A stretch of DNA of 64,000 bases, from positions 1 through 64,000 of the forward strand of contig JAKOGI010000361.1 in NCBI GenBank assembly GCA_029747015.1, in the 5' to 3' direction. A model generated the notes under the pieces. It had not been told where the DNA came from. It saw only the letters and a list, made by a program, of their open reading frames with translations, and searched no databases. Positions within the stretch are counted from its first letter, which is position 1. Each line of letters begins with the position of its first letter. The stretch comes from Carnegiea gigantea (Eukaryota; Streptophyta; Magnoliopsida; Caryophyllales; Cactaceae). The position numbers and the translations under genes are program-made. Below, one piece after another: positions 49,447 to 61,960 of this stretch.

Positions 49447-52400
49447 TATAACGGCCCAAACCTAAGATTCATGCTAATTATCTTGAATTATTCTAATCAC
49501 AAATTAATCAAGTTGGGCGCCGTATTTTAATTTATCATTTTATGAATGTATATATATTGTGCATCGTAGGTTGAAACGACGACGTGGCCTCGGAATGAAC
49601 ATTGTAATGCTTCTTAAATAATTCCTGCATGTTCTAATAAATATTCGAATGCCCTGAATAAAAATTAGCCTGATCATCAAAGGCTACATGAAAAACAATG
49701 ATGATAATAATAAGTAAACAAGTAATAATAATAATGCAAGCTATGCGTGTATAAAAAGAGTGGGTTAATAATTAAAAACGAAACTATTTTCTCCCAAATT
49801 TACATCCAAAAGATGTAAAATTTAAATTTATTAATTTTAGTCAAACTAATATTTCAATTATATTAGTTGCAGCCAAACTAATTTTTCATTTATAATATAC
49901 ATATATGTGTTTAATGAATTTATAAAGGATTAGATAAATATAGGAAAAATCTAGAAATTGGCTCATGTGTCATCAAATAAAAAGGGTAAAATAAATAAAC
50001 AAATAAATAAAAAGAAAAAAAGAAGAAGAAAAGGAAAAATAGTTTACTCACTAACTAAATTAGATAAAGCAAACAAAGCAAGATAAAAACAACCCAAAAA
50101 TCCCAAACCCCCCGCTTTCGGCCCGCCGTGCCCGACAGCCCCCTCTCCTGTTTTTGCTGCTGCCTAGTGCCCTCCTGCCAGCGACCACCGCCCTCACCGC
50201 CGCCGTTCCTCCCCCTACCGTCGACCGAACCAGCGCCGCCGCCCCCGCCCACTTGTCTCTCCTTCTTGAGTGTATTCAAGTAATTGGGAGGTGAAACCCT
50301 GACTACCACTTGATTCAATTTTGATCTTTTATGCTAGAATTTTGATATTAAATGATATGATTTGCTTTGGTATGTATGAATTTGTAAATTTCTTGAATTA
50401 TTTGGGGATTTGGATTGAATTGTTTGTTGGGTGAATGGAGGAAGAGTGTGATGAGTGATCGTTGGGAAGTATATGTGAATCTTAGGTTGTTATGATGATG
50501 TTGGGTTGATGTTAATGCCTATTACAATAAGATGAAAGTGAAATACAAGTTCGGTGGATGAGTTGAGGCCATGAACTTGAAGGATTAGGGTTATGGCTTG
50601 AGATGATATTTAAGTGGATTATGTGAGCTATTAATGTTTAAATGAGTTAATTGATGATTAAATAGAGGAATATGTGTATATATGTATAAGGTTAATGGGT
50701 GGATTATGTGATGAGCAAGGCTTGGTTATTTAGGTTGAAATTGGAATAAAACTACAAGCTTGATTGTGGTTGAATGGGTGGTTTAAGTAAATTATAATGA
50801 AACATTTAAATGAATTAATAAGAATTGAGGTTAAATTTTTTGGGGTGTGTGGTTGTCATGAGTTGAGGATTTAACGTTCTATGTTTGGGTGAAACTTAAG
50901 CTTACTTAGGATTGTTTTAATGATGTTCAAGTGAGTCTTTGGTGACGATTGAGTGAAAATAAAGAGATCTAAACATATGTATTATATTATTGTATAAGGT
51001 AATGGTAAGATTATGGTAAGAATTAATTTCCAAGTGAGGATGGTGGAGAGGAGAATGGAGGGAGATGTAGTGGCTTGAATGCTTGAAAATTTTGAACTAA
51101 GGGTGGGGTTAGGGAGGTTCAAGGGTTTGGTTATTAAAGGAGATGGAAAGGAACAATTAGTTTTGTGAATTTGAAATTATTAATTACTAGAATAACACGC
51201 TTACGTGGTTTTATTTCACTAATGATAATTGTGTGATTGGGATACCAAGTTCATGAAGTCGCTTTAAACCATACCATAACCTAAAGTTTGATGGATAACG
51301 GCGATTCGCTAAAGTGAAAAATAATAATGATAATAATGATAATAATAATAATAATGGTGATGATGAGGATTAATAATTTCTAATGACATTAATGCTAATA
51401 ATGTAATGAGCTTCTAACAATGATTCGGATAGTGATGGTGATAAGGTCATTATTAATAAACACATGACAAGTCACCCATTTCACTTTTACAACACTTCTT
51501 AAATGAACATCATCAACATTAAAAAAGGGGAATAAAAACAAAATAAAATGAAACTAGATTCAGTTAATGATCATTATTGCGCTAATAATAAAAAGGGAAG
51601 TTGAGTGAGTTCAAATTATTTATTAAGCCAAGAATTTTAATAAAATTTCTTCATCTTGCACTAATCGTGAAGAATTACATATTTGGAGCAGAACTGAGGC
51701 CACCTCTATTGCTTCAAGCTGCTAACAAATGATTTTCAACAAAACGGAGAGAGATTCTCAAGGACCAGGTACGTATATTATCTATGCTCTTCAAAAACTA
51801 ACATGTTTCTCAAACTATACAAAATTAATATCATGTTCATACAATGAATCATTTGACGCAATGTTTTGTCACCTAAGCAAGTGGCCCCTATCAATTATCA
51901 ATCATCCGGGCTTATGCCTTTCAATTTACCCACGCGGCTGTAACTCAGGCTTGCCGATCGGCCTGGGATGTGTGCACCTATCTCAAGATCACTACAGATG
52001 TCAACAGGGGTTCGTTTCCAGATAATAACCAGCAAATCAACTTTACTCATACATTCTCTCTCTCTTGTTGGCAAAATAAAATGTTTTAAAATGCGGGCAC
52101 CCAACTAATTAAACTAAAAGTCTATTTTACTGCATAGGAGTGTATGCGCTGAGCTTCGGCTCATATTTCGAATGTTTTTGTATTTTCTGTTTTAGGTAAA
52201 GGATCAATAAACAGTCTCCTTCTTGGCAAGCTAGAAGGTGGCAAGAAATGAGTGAAAGTTACAGTCGTGCAGAACGTTAGCTAGCCAAACGCTCACCATG
52301 ATATATAAGGTAGCAACTTGAGAGCTTGTGGAATTCATATGCTTTGGGACATTAGGATGGTTGGTGCCAGGTATTGGTACGCTGAGTCATCAAGTGTACT

Positions 52401-52613
52401 GTAGATTAAACAGGTTGTCAAATGTATATTTGTTTTCGATGTTTGGTGAATCTGGTGTTGACGTGGATAACATAGTGTTATAGGTAGTTTCAGGTAGCCT
52501 TGTTCCGTTATGGAACGATGGTAATGCCTCCAATCAAAAGACTTACATTGCAAACCATTAGCAACTAGGCGATTAAATTAGAGTAAACAGGCATTAAAAT
52601 TGGGGGCGTTACA
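49447..52613 (+). repeat. LTR 3 of the array (3167 bp)
   Basis: It starts TATAACGGCCC, sharing the derived A at position 2 with LTR 2, and ends GTTACA. It is collinear with LTR 2. The GC-rich patch is at about 50095-50255 and the AAT-type repeat at 51322-51375. Confidence 0.93.
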
Positions 52614-52617
52614 GTTG

Positions 52618-52629
52618 TGGTATCAGAGC
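52618..52629 (+). other. Primer binding site after LTR 3
   Basis: TGGTATCAGAGC, a perfect match to the initiator tRNA-Met complement, four bases after the LTR. Confidence 0.92.
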
Positions 52630-53943
52630 CAGGTTTGCAAAATCACTGTGAGCATATGACGCTCAAGGTTTAGGGCCACTGTCAGCTATAGGATGCCTAT
52701 GAGTTGTGTTGGACTAGGGAAATGAGTTGTTGACTAGGAGTTCATGTGTATGCATGCATTATGAGGATGTTGTAGTAAACATTTATGCAGCCTTCAGCCC
52801 TTGGTATTAAGACCAACTACATAGTTAAATGTCTTAGGAATTCCATCATTTTTGATGTATAGTGGGAAAGCATTCAGTCAACTTCTTCGTGAAGTACATA
52901 TTCTAAAGAAGTATACTAAGCTCATAACAATAACTTTGTGGAGTTTTGGGTTGTCATTAAATGTGTCTCCAAAATATGTGAACTTATGTGGGCTACTAAC
53001 TGCTAGGTTTGTATAAGTCATTATAACATAAGAGCATGTTTTGTGATGATGGAGGTAGCAAGTAATGAAGAGATGGAGGATATTTAGACTTAGGGTGTTG
53101 ATGGACGTTTGATTCTGGGTCATTGACTCAGATCATAAAAACAAGCATGCCTCAATCTAGGCAATAGTAGGCATCGAAAACTTTGAAAATGTGTAGGGGC
53201 AAACACTTGTAGACATTGAAGATTCTATCGTGTGGTTGGGTCGATAACATCCACGCTTATTATGAGGTTAGAACAATCTCTAAGGGCACGTTGAAAATTA
53301 CTAAGGGTGGATTTTAGCTCCAAGATATCCATAAGAGGTTCTAAGGATATGGTATAAATAATTTTTCTCATTATGACGGATTAGGTCGTGGGCACTGATG
53401 GGTCGAGCTATACTCATTAGATTGTGTAAAATAAACTAAGTGGGGAAGATCTTACTTTGTGGGGTATCAGGTAATTCGGTGAGTAAACTCCTTGGGATTA
53501 ACAAGGACTAGTTAAAGAGAGGAAAAAAAATTTTGAAAAGAAAAAGTGACAAGAAGTACACTTAGATATTGGATTCATCGAAGTAGCGAGAGTGATGGTC
53601 CACAATTTTGAGCATGCTCATTTTGGTGAAAGACAACCATTTATAGAAGTGAAACGATAGGAAAAAGAGGTTAAGGATATGTTGTATATGTGGACAGATT
53701 TGTTACTTTTGTATACCAGAAATTCCGAAAGTCATAATTCATATTTTGCCCGGAGTCGATAAGTTTGGGGAGACAAATAATATTTGGAGAAGTATAATAA
53801 ATTACAATAGTTATATGGGTTGGACTAATTAGGGTACTTGTTGATGCATTACAGTGTATGTCGGTAAGGAATTGGGAGTAGTGATTCGAGCATATATATT
53901 GCATGGGCTCTATAGAAGTATTACTGGTAATCTTATGAGGTCC

Positions 53944-53946
53944 AGA
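53944..53946. repeat. Target site duplication of the CACTA element, left
   Basis: AGA, repeated at 58173-58175. The empty site TCCAGATGTCAAATT is at about 34387 in internal region 2. Confidence 0.9.
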
Positions 53947-54239
53947 CACTACAAAAAAGGTTGCTTCCCTCCACACTTAATTTTGCTAATAACCACACTT
54001 ATAAGTATAGAAATAACAACTGCCCACACTTAGGCTAAATGTGGGGAAGTTAAGTGTGTGAAAGTGTTCTCCATACTTAATGGAAATATGGATAGAGTTA
54101 TATTTGCCACACTTATAAATGCGGAGTAAGTACTGATTACCCACAATTTATATGTGGTCATTTTATGCTATACCCACTCTAGAAGATACAAAAAGTCATC
54201 ATTTTGCCAACATTTAAAAGTGTTACTAGTATCGTTTTA

Positions 54240-55991
54240 GTTTTTTTAAAAAATATTGGTAATTAATATAAAACTTATTAAGTTAAAAATAGAACAATTG
54301 CATACAATTGTTCCTTTTTTAATTAACAAGTTTTATACTAATTACCAGCATGCATCATCCTACATAATCCAACAAATTAAAATACGTCAAATATCAATTA
54401 AATAAATTACACATTAGTGCTTAAAAAAATTAATTGTAGACACAACAACAAAGACTAAGGTAATCAAAACTAAATATTCTTGCATTGTTTTAAATCCATC
54501 GTGCTAATTTTTTTTGTCGTAGGTAGCTGATTGAACATTTTATTGCTATATATATTACCTAAAACTATACTTTGAAAACATGCCTTACATCCAAGAATAT
54601 ATTTTTAAAAAAAATATTCATCTTTGTTTGCTTTGCTGAGAGATGTTAGCTCCAGAAATGCAACCTGTTCGACAATCGAAATACACAAAAAAATGAATTA
54701 TCAAAAAATATAACCAAAGAGATTAACTAAGATGCAGGGTCGGCAGAATCAAGTTTAAAGATCCAACTATGGAATCACAATAGAGTTGAACCAAGAATAG
54801 AACCACAATCGAGTTCAATCAATAATAGAATCGTACGTAGTAGTTAGATCATTTTTTTCTTTGGCGTTAGTTTGAACAAGTTGTAAAATTACTGCAGTAG
54901 TTGGATCAAGCCACGTTCTCGCAAGTGGATAGAACAGTAAGTAGAAAAGCATTTTATGTAAACCCGCAATATCATAAATTAGCTTTCGGAAGAAAATTAC
55001 CAGTTATGTAATCAACATGTTAGGACAATCACAAAACTAAGTAATTTCGTCTTTTAACAGTAGTTGTTGATGCAAAATTAAGATGAGCAGTTTCAACACC
55101 AAATTTAAACAATGATTTGTACCAATAATAATGTCTCCCCAAGGCAATGAAACATAGACAGAAGACTAACCTTTGCAGCGTTGCACACTACATTTTTGTA
55201 ATCCAGTAGTATGCTAACTGACCATGTAAGCAGATGATACGTCTTATTTCTAAATTCCACTACTGCACCAGTTTTGTTGCCAGCATTGGAGATAAAAGTT
55301 GCAAAATTTCAAAGAAATCTATATGTACATTAGCCTGCATAACAATTTCGACATGAGAACCAAAATGAATGCCACGATTGATGCCAAGCGCAGACAAGAA
55401 AGAATACTGAGATAAGATGAGCAGGATGGTGGCTTCTTCAAATAATAAGATTTCAAAACCTCAATTATTCAAATTATAATCAACTACATACTTTTTAAAT
55501 TGTTGTTAGGAAGGTTCTCAAGTCACTACATTTCCTTCACACCCAAATTAGGACTATTTTCAAGTATAGGTACACTTTAGACGCATTCACGATCAATTCC
55601 ACTCAATCATTCAGACAAAGTAGGAATCCACATCCATCACTGTCAAACCACGAAAAATCAGAATAGCAAAAGAGCAATAGGGAAGAAGGCATAGAACCGT
55701 CAGCAGGGCAAAAACAGGGCCTTGAACGGGGATCTTAACCAACCTCAAATCAAGCCAAACTCTTGAGATCTCAACCAACCATTTTGAATATATCTCAGAA
55801 TCGCCACAATCGCATCGATTACATGACATTCAAAGGCTCAAAATCAAGTCCGAAGTTCGCAAATTAAACTGGGCATGAAAACTTAGAATTCAACAAAAAA
55901 TCAAAGCCCTAAATTACTAAGACTGAAACGGAAACTAACTAAACCTAGAACCCTAAAATTAAACCTAAGAAACTTAAACTAAACCTAGATT
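54240..55991. other. CACTA interior, left part: no gene recognised
   Basis: About 1.75 kb, AT-rich. A 72-codon minus-strand frame (55829-55611) has no family signature. The stretch near 55870-55990 is rich in CTAAACCT/CTTAAACT words. Confidence 0.6.
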
Positions 55992-56737
55992 CAGTGGCGG
56001 ATCTAGACATTTGAATTAGGGCTGTCCACCTATTAACATTCATCACCGTCTATACTATAAAACAAAGTTTAAATAATACACAAAATGTTATAATAGTCTT
56101 CTCCCTCTTAGAGTGGTTTCCTTTTCAAGTATCGTGAAATTGGATTGATCTATGTTAAACTAAAAAAAAAAGAAGAAAACAAGAGACAGAGCACATAACC
56201 AAGCTCATAACCAATTAATGCATTGAGTAGAACCATTAAGCAAGCTATTTCACAATTGCGATTAAGTAATGAGACAAATAGCACATGACCATTAAATTAT
56301 GCAAACAATTATGAAAATTCAATCTCCATATCATAATAGAACCAAGCAAAGCAAAACAATTACGAGAATGAATTTAAACCACTACCTATCAGTAAAAAAT
56401 CAACAATTAAGCAAATTTGAACCACTATCTCTAAACAATTACAAGCAACTAAGCTAAAAAAACAATTGCTATGAAATGAGCTTGAATATACTACCATCAA
56501 AATTCCGCACCAGAAGGCAGAACCACTGAAGCACAATAAAAAAAACAACACAAAAACGAACTCTCTCCAAGATTGACATCTACACCCTTTTTGGGTACTC
56601 AATATTTGCATAAGAGCATGGCTGATTCCAGGCAGCACCAATAAGCAAAAGCATCAACAAACTTATATATCCTTTTTTCTTTTCTTTTGTATGTGTGTGT
56701 TTTTGGTGGGGGGGAGGACAGAGGACAAGAGGATCAC

Positions 56738-56907
56738 CTGAATTACATCTCTACCATTGATAATGTAAACATCTGGGTTGGGTTTCACATGGATCCAATG
56801 GCCATTAGGTTTTTGCTTGACTTCTAGTCCTCCAATAGCATCTTGTGCGAGTTAAGGCATTGAAGTCATGGGCCAACTCCGACAGGCAAGAGCCAAGTCA
56901 GGAAACC
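56738..56907 (-). pseudogene. Captured 2-oxoglutarate/Fe(II) dioxygenase exon fragment
   Basis: On the minus strand one open frame gives LAQDAIGGLEVKQKPNGHW, then IHVKPNPDVYIINGRDVIQ. This is the C-terminal catalytic region of plant 2OG-Fe(II) oxygenases (family form: LAQDxVGGLEV ... W...VKP.P...IINxGDxIQ). Immediately after Gln comes GT (CAG/GTGATC), a plausible splice donor. Upstream, PDLALA follows a TTTTAG acceptor-like site at 56908. A frameshift near 56855 separates the upstream part (HDFNALT-like) from LAQD. The metal-binding HxD would fall in the damaged part. This is a fragment, not a gene. The source gene and subfamily are not identifiable here. Confidence 0.68.
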
Positions 56908-57051
56908 CTAAAATTGCAAGCAAGACAATGGCGACCTTCGACCAGATGAATAGCGTCGCATGGTCAGTGCCGTTCGTGGATTCGTGGTCGCCGGTGGTCG
57001 TGGTTAATGGCCAGGTCCCGGTGCTTGACTCTATTGACTTCCCTCTATGAT

Positions 57052-57054
<3 letters not shown>

Positions 57055-57091
<37 letters not shown>
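57055..57091. repeat. (GA)n microsatellite
   Basis: About 18 GA units inside the nested hAT-like element. Confidence 0.93.
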
Positions 57092-57093
<2 letters not shown>

Positions 57094-57397
57094 TGTACTC
57101 TGTATTGGGTCTGCCCTTTCGCTAGAGGAGAGAACTGAGAAAGTCAAGGGGCGTTGAACGAGTAATGCTTGACAACTTGACCCTATCATCCTTCTAGCAA
57201 TAGTTTTTATCAAAAAGAATAATTGAAACTATTAGTCAACTTGGGCCGGGTGAATTACAGGGGTGTCAAAATTTTTTTGGATCATTTCAAGGGGTGTCCA
57301 CTTATCATATTTCAACTCCTTTAATTTAGCTTATTAGAATTTTTTTTGGACTAGGGTGTCCATGGACACCCCTAAGATGAACATAGATCCGCCCCTG

Positions 57398-58020
57398 CCT
57401 AAAGTGATACCTCCTTGCACTATTGGCTTGATTTATACCCAAACCCTCCCATTCTCGGTCGTCGATCTAAGCCATCGAAGGTGGATTTTGATTATCTGTT
57501 GGCTGTGGTTGAGGATGGTGGATGAGCCTGATAGTGGTGTGCTGCACCGTGAGCTTGAGAGAGAAAGAGATGAGTTAGAGAGATAAAGTGAGATGAGGCT
57601 AAAGACCATGGTGCTATGAATGGGGGGTATCGGGTGTATCTCGACCCGAGAGGAGAGAGAAGGAGAAATTGGGGGAAGGGGTAAGGGTCACGTGCTCGGC
57701 ACTTGTGGATGAGGCAGATGTTAGGATTTTTATTTTTCTTTTTGTGTTTTTGCCTTGCTTTTTTCTAATTTATTTAACACCTATAAAATCAAACAAAACC
57801 AAATAAAAATTTAAAATGACAATTATTATAAGCATAAATTAGGTATAAAGGTATTGCAAAAATATCAAATTTTTGGCACAAACATTAGATATTTGTGTAT
57901 TTTTTTAATTGATTGTTTTATTCCTTTGGGTAATATATTTAGATATAAATATTGAAATATTTTATACAAATTACCTCAATAATATAATAAAAAGTAATTA
58001 TAAAAGCTCTATTTAACTCC
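57398..58020. other. CACTA interior, right part: no gene recognised
   Basis: A purine-rich GAGAGAAAGAGA stretch near 57550-57680, then AT-rich DNA leading into the subterminal repeats. Confidence 0.55.
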
Positions 58021-58172
58021 TCACACTTAATAAGTATAGAAATTGGTTCATACTTTACCTACACTTATTAAATGTGGAATGGAGAAAACTACCAAATCTT
58101 ATCATTTTTCTCCCCACACTTTAATTAAGTGTGGTGATACAAATGTGGGAGGATGCATTATTTTTTGTAGTG

Positions 58173-58175
58173 AGA
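58173..58175. repeat. Target site duplication of the CACTA element, right
   Basis: AGA, identical to 53944-53946. Confidence 0.9.
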
Positions 58176-60395
58176 TGTCAAATTCAAAAGAGCATTACCA
58201 GGACACAATTTCAAGCACAACACTGGAGGATTGTGGGGTAATAATATTTATGAGATGTTGCATGTAGATGGAAACCCAAACAACTTTCTTTTGAGCATGT
58301 CAAATCTTTGAAACTTTAGTTGGATGAGTCCCTGTATTGATTCAAAAGAGTTTATGTTGACCTTTTGCCAACTGGTATTAGACCTCCCTTGCTAGATATC
58401 ATTGCATAATTTAGTACCCTTTATTAGGGACACTTGACTTTATTAGTTACCACCTAGAGCTAGCCATCCCCTATTATGCAATAACATAATGTAATTTGTA
58501 ATTCGTTTTCATTCACATTAAGTCTTGCCCAAAACTATTTAATCGCCGCAGCAATACTTCATTACATATGTTTTCCCTTTTTGAATTACTTCGTGACATT
58601 AATTTTTATAAGGAATTCCTATCCTTAAGATGGGATACGTCTCTCTTGCTTTCACTAATTACCTTCATGCAGCTTACCTTTTTGTAACCATCATTTCAAT
58701 AGTAACGTGATCTTTCTTGCCCTTAAGACCTAATTACTACATAGATTGCTATTCTGCTACTAGTCTAGCTTTTGTATTTACGCACAATGTTTTGGTTCTT
58801 ATGTAACCAATAATTGGAATTATCTGACTATTATTGCCCCACATTCCTAAATTGTTTACGCTTGTAGTTATTTTCACTTTATCTGCATCATGGTAATATT
58901 CTATCTAACCATCATTTCGGAAGTTGTCATCTCCTCCTTTCATGAAAATCTTACACCGGCCACATTCTCAGTACTTTTAGTCATTAATCAACTTCTCCCT
59001 TAATCCACCAATTTATGTATCGAAATCGTCTCTTTGCTAGGTTACCTCATTTTGACCCCGAACATTTGCCTAGAAGATCTTAGTTAGCATACGAAACCTT
59101 GTTGATTAATTTGTCTTTTACATTAATGCTATTATTTCTATCATTTCTTATATTTGGTTGATCTGAATCTGCCTCATCTTTAGACTTTGCTTTCTTTCAA
59201 CATTATCTTATCTTTCTTTTAATTTCAAACTTTTAGAATGCTAGTGGTTCCTCAAGAGTGCTTGTATTTATTTCTCACATCACCTACCATGTCTTTGAAA
59301 CTTGTGGCTAAATATTGAATCTATTCTTGCTCGATTTTAAGTTGTTACCCATATTCCAATACTTTTTGATTTTCGTCATACTCTTCTTCATTTTCCTGGA
59401 TGTGTATTCATATGTATATATATTACACCCTGTGTATTCATGGTAGTAAGCCTATATGCTTGTTTGGGTTACAGATGCAATTAAGCTCATAGTAGTGCAA
59501 TTGAACAATGACTGTCATAACCCTAGTAATTTTCTCACTTGTAAATCCCATTCCTCAAAATATAGACTCGGCCTTTCTTTATGCAATCTTGTTATCTTAA
59601 ATTTGTTTCATATTACTTATCTTATACTCTGCTCATCCAAATCTAAATTTGTCTATTGGTTTCATCATGTCAGTGGTGGATAGATGGTTCCTTAGTTGAA
59701 ATTCCGTTACTGCTATCTTATTGGTAATTCAATGGTTGAATCCAAGTGTAACCAAAAGCGCCTTTCCCTCCTAAAGTGGGTCAAATCTTTTCCTTCAAAA
59801 CTCTTTTATCGTTACCTATTACCCTATGTTAGACATCGTGATTATCCTACATCTTATGATATCGGTACTCTAGTTATGACTCTGACATTCAGCCACACTT
59901 TAGTGCCATCATTATAGTAACAGTCCATCCTCTTACTCCTGTTACTGTTAGAGCTCCATAACCGCGAACCTATTTCCATCCATGCGAGGGGTCTTCTATT
60001 CTTGAATATTTCATAAACAACATAACTTGTTCTATAAGTCAATCTGCTAACTACTCAACTGGATTGAGATGGCATGGAATAATTGTGTTTGCCACTGATA
60101 TGACTCAGGAACTGTTAACTATCTGTTGGCTCTTTCATGATTCTTACCTGTAAACCACAATGCTAGTGACCTTCTATTCTTGGATTCCTCCCTTATTAAT
60201 CATTTCTAACTTCAACGTTTATTTCTTTCATGAGCAATGACTCACTCGACCACCATTCTTATCACTCTCATTCACGAATATGTTCATCTTTAGAGTCGAA
60301 TTTAGATCTAGCAAACTTTTGACAAGTTCAACGATGAAAAGCCTAGGAACACAATAATAACTATCCAATCTAGCGTCACCAGGAACCTTAAAAAT
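58176..60395 (+). other. Internal region 3 continued: non-coding
   Basis: Collinear with 26651-28904 and 34395-36664. No gag, protease or RT signature in any frame. Confidence 0.72.
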
Positions 60396-61901
60396 ATGAG
60401 CATTGAAGTTGTATTACATGGGTCAAGAAGCGAGTTGTCATTGGCATTAAAACTACAACCCTCAATAACAGCGAAGATTAAGTTAAGTCAAAAGAGTGAT
60501 ATCAAATTAGAGAGACTTAAACAAAATGTTATACAAAGGAAGTCACCTGACTTTATGACACATGAAGATGGAATCTTAAGGTTACAAAATCAGTTATTTG
60601 TTCCCAACAAAGAGGAATTGACAGGAAAGGAAAGATTTTAGAAGGAGCTCATAATGCTCATTATTCAGTAGGTTAAAAAGGAACCAAAAATGTCCAAGGA
60701 TCTAAGGCAATGCTTCTGGTGGAATAACCAGAAGAGGGAGCTGGCACAGCTTGAGGAAGCGCTTGACTTGTCAAGTGATCAAGACTGAGCATCAACACCT
60801 CGTGCGCAGATAGGGGCCTTTGAAAAGTCTCACCTGAAACTGGGATTTAGCCTTAATGGGTTTTGTCACAGGATTGTCCTTTGTATCTTCGAAAAAGAGC
60901 GTCATTTGGGTTAATGTTGATAGACCTTCTAAATCTATTCATTTTATACCAACCCATGGGGCTTAGGGTGTCGAGAGAGACTATTATCATTGTATGTCAA
61001 TAAAATAGTTTGACTGTTTGGTATACCAAAGGGCATAATATCTGATAGAGACCAAACGTTTCGAGCTCGGTTTTGGCAAGCTTTACAAAAAGTTTTTACG
61101 GCCAAGTTAAATTTTAGTAGTTCATATCACCTTGAGACCGATGTGCCAACCAAGAGAGTGAATCAATTCCTAGAGGAGATGTTGAGAGCCTATGTGTTTG
61201 GCTTCCAAAGAAAGTGGGAAGATGACTTACTATTGGTGAAATTCCATTATAATAACAGCTATCAATCCACCATTAAGATGGCCCCTTTTGAAGTATTATA
61301 TGAAAGGATGTGCAGAAGTCCTTTGTGTTAGAGTGCGCTTGATGAAGCATTAACCCTAGGGCTTGAATTGATTCAAGAAACCACTGAGATGATAAGGCAA
61401 ATTCAGGAACATATCAGAGCAGTTCAAACAAACAGAAAAGTTATGTAAACAGAAGGAGAAGACCACTAGAGTTTCCAATGAGAGATAAGATGTTTTTAAA
61501 GGTGTCCCCAGTTAAGGGAGTCAAGAGATTCAATGTCAAGGGCAAACTGAGCCCTAGGTATATCAGGCCTTATAAAATTATCGAAAAATTAAATCCGGGT
61601 GGCTTACAGATTGGATCTACCAATAGAGCTTGAGCATGTACACAATGTTCTTCACATTTCATAGCTCCGAAAATATGTTCCAAATCCAAATCATATCATC
61701 ATAACAGAGCCAGTAGAAGTTGCTGAAAACCTAATGTACGAGGAGCGTCCCGTAAAGATATTAAATTCTAGAGTTAAGCAGCTTCGAAACAAAAGCTTTT
61801 CTCTGGTTAAGGTCTTATGGACCAACCATAACTCAACAGAGGCTATATGGGAAACCGAGAAAGACATGAGGAGCACATACCCACACCTCTTTGAGATATG
61901 A
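60396..61901 (+). pseudogene. pol: Gypsy pol 3' remnant, copy 3
   Basis: Linker region MSIEVVLHGSRSELSLALKL (60396-60641), then the integrase core. This copy keeps SDRDQTF and FWQALQKVF around 61047-61085, where copy 1 has Gly for the first Asp and a stop at the Trp. The Lys-for-Glu change (61152-61154) and the CRSPLC-TAG stop are shared with the other copies. The chromodomain-type tail has a private extra G near 61597 and a private TAG at about 61661, so its 140-codon frame is broken. Confidence 0.87.
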
Positions 61902-61947
61902 ACAAGGTTTCTTTCTCTTTGCAAGTTTCGAGGACGAAACTTATTTT

Positions 61948-61959
61948 AAGGGAGAAAGG
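61948..61959 (+). other. Polypurine tract before LTR 4
   Basis: AAGGGAGAAAGG before the LTR start at 61961, after TTTCGAGGACGAAAC. Confidence 0.82.
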
Positions 61960-61960
61960 C

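Larger units (their letters stand above)
52614..53946 (+). other. Internal region 3, 5' part before the CACTA insertion
   Basis: Collinear with 25317-26648. No coding domain recognised. The segment absent from internal region 2 is present here (52915-53487). Confidence 0.75.
55992..57397. mobile_element. hAT-like (Tip100-type ends) element nested in the CACTA, 1406 bp
   Basis: The left end is CAGTGGCGGATCTAGA and the right end, read inward, is CAGGGGCGGATCTATG. These closely resemble the CAGGGGCGGA ends of Tip100-like hAT elements. The flanks CCTAGATT (55984-55991) and CCTAAAGT (57398-57405) match at 6 of 8 positions, consistent with an aged 8-bp duplication. No transposase is seen. The interior contains a dioxygenase exon-like fragment and a (GA)n tract. 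Confidence 0.72.
53947..58172. mobile_element. Non-autonomous CACTA (En/Spm-like) transposon, 4226 bp
   Basis: The termini are CACTACAAAAAA and TTTTTTGTAGTG, the diagnostic CACTA ends, with a 3-bp AGA duplication. Subterminal regions carry many copies of CACACTTA and its complement TAAGTGTG, at about 53975-54120 and 58020-58140. These are expected transposase binding repeats. No transposase (TNPD/TNP2-like) or TNPA-like frame is present, so it relied on an autonomous partner. A hAT-like element is nested inside (55992-57397). Confidence 0.95.
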
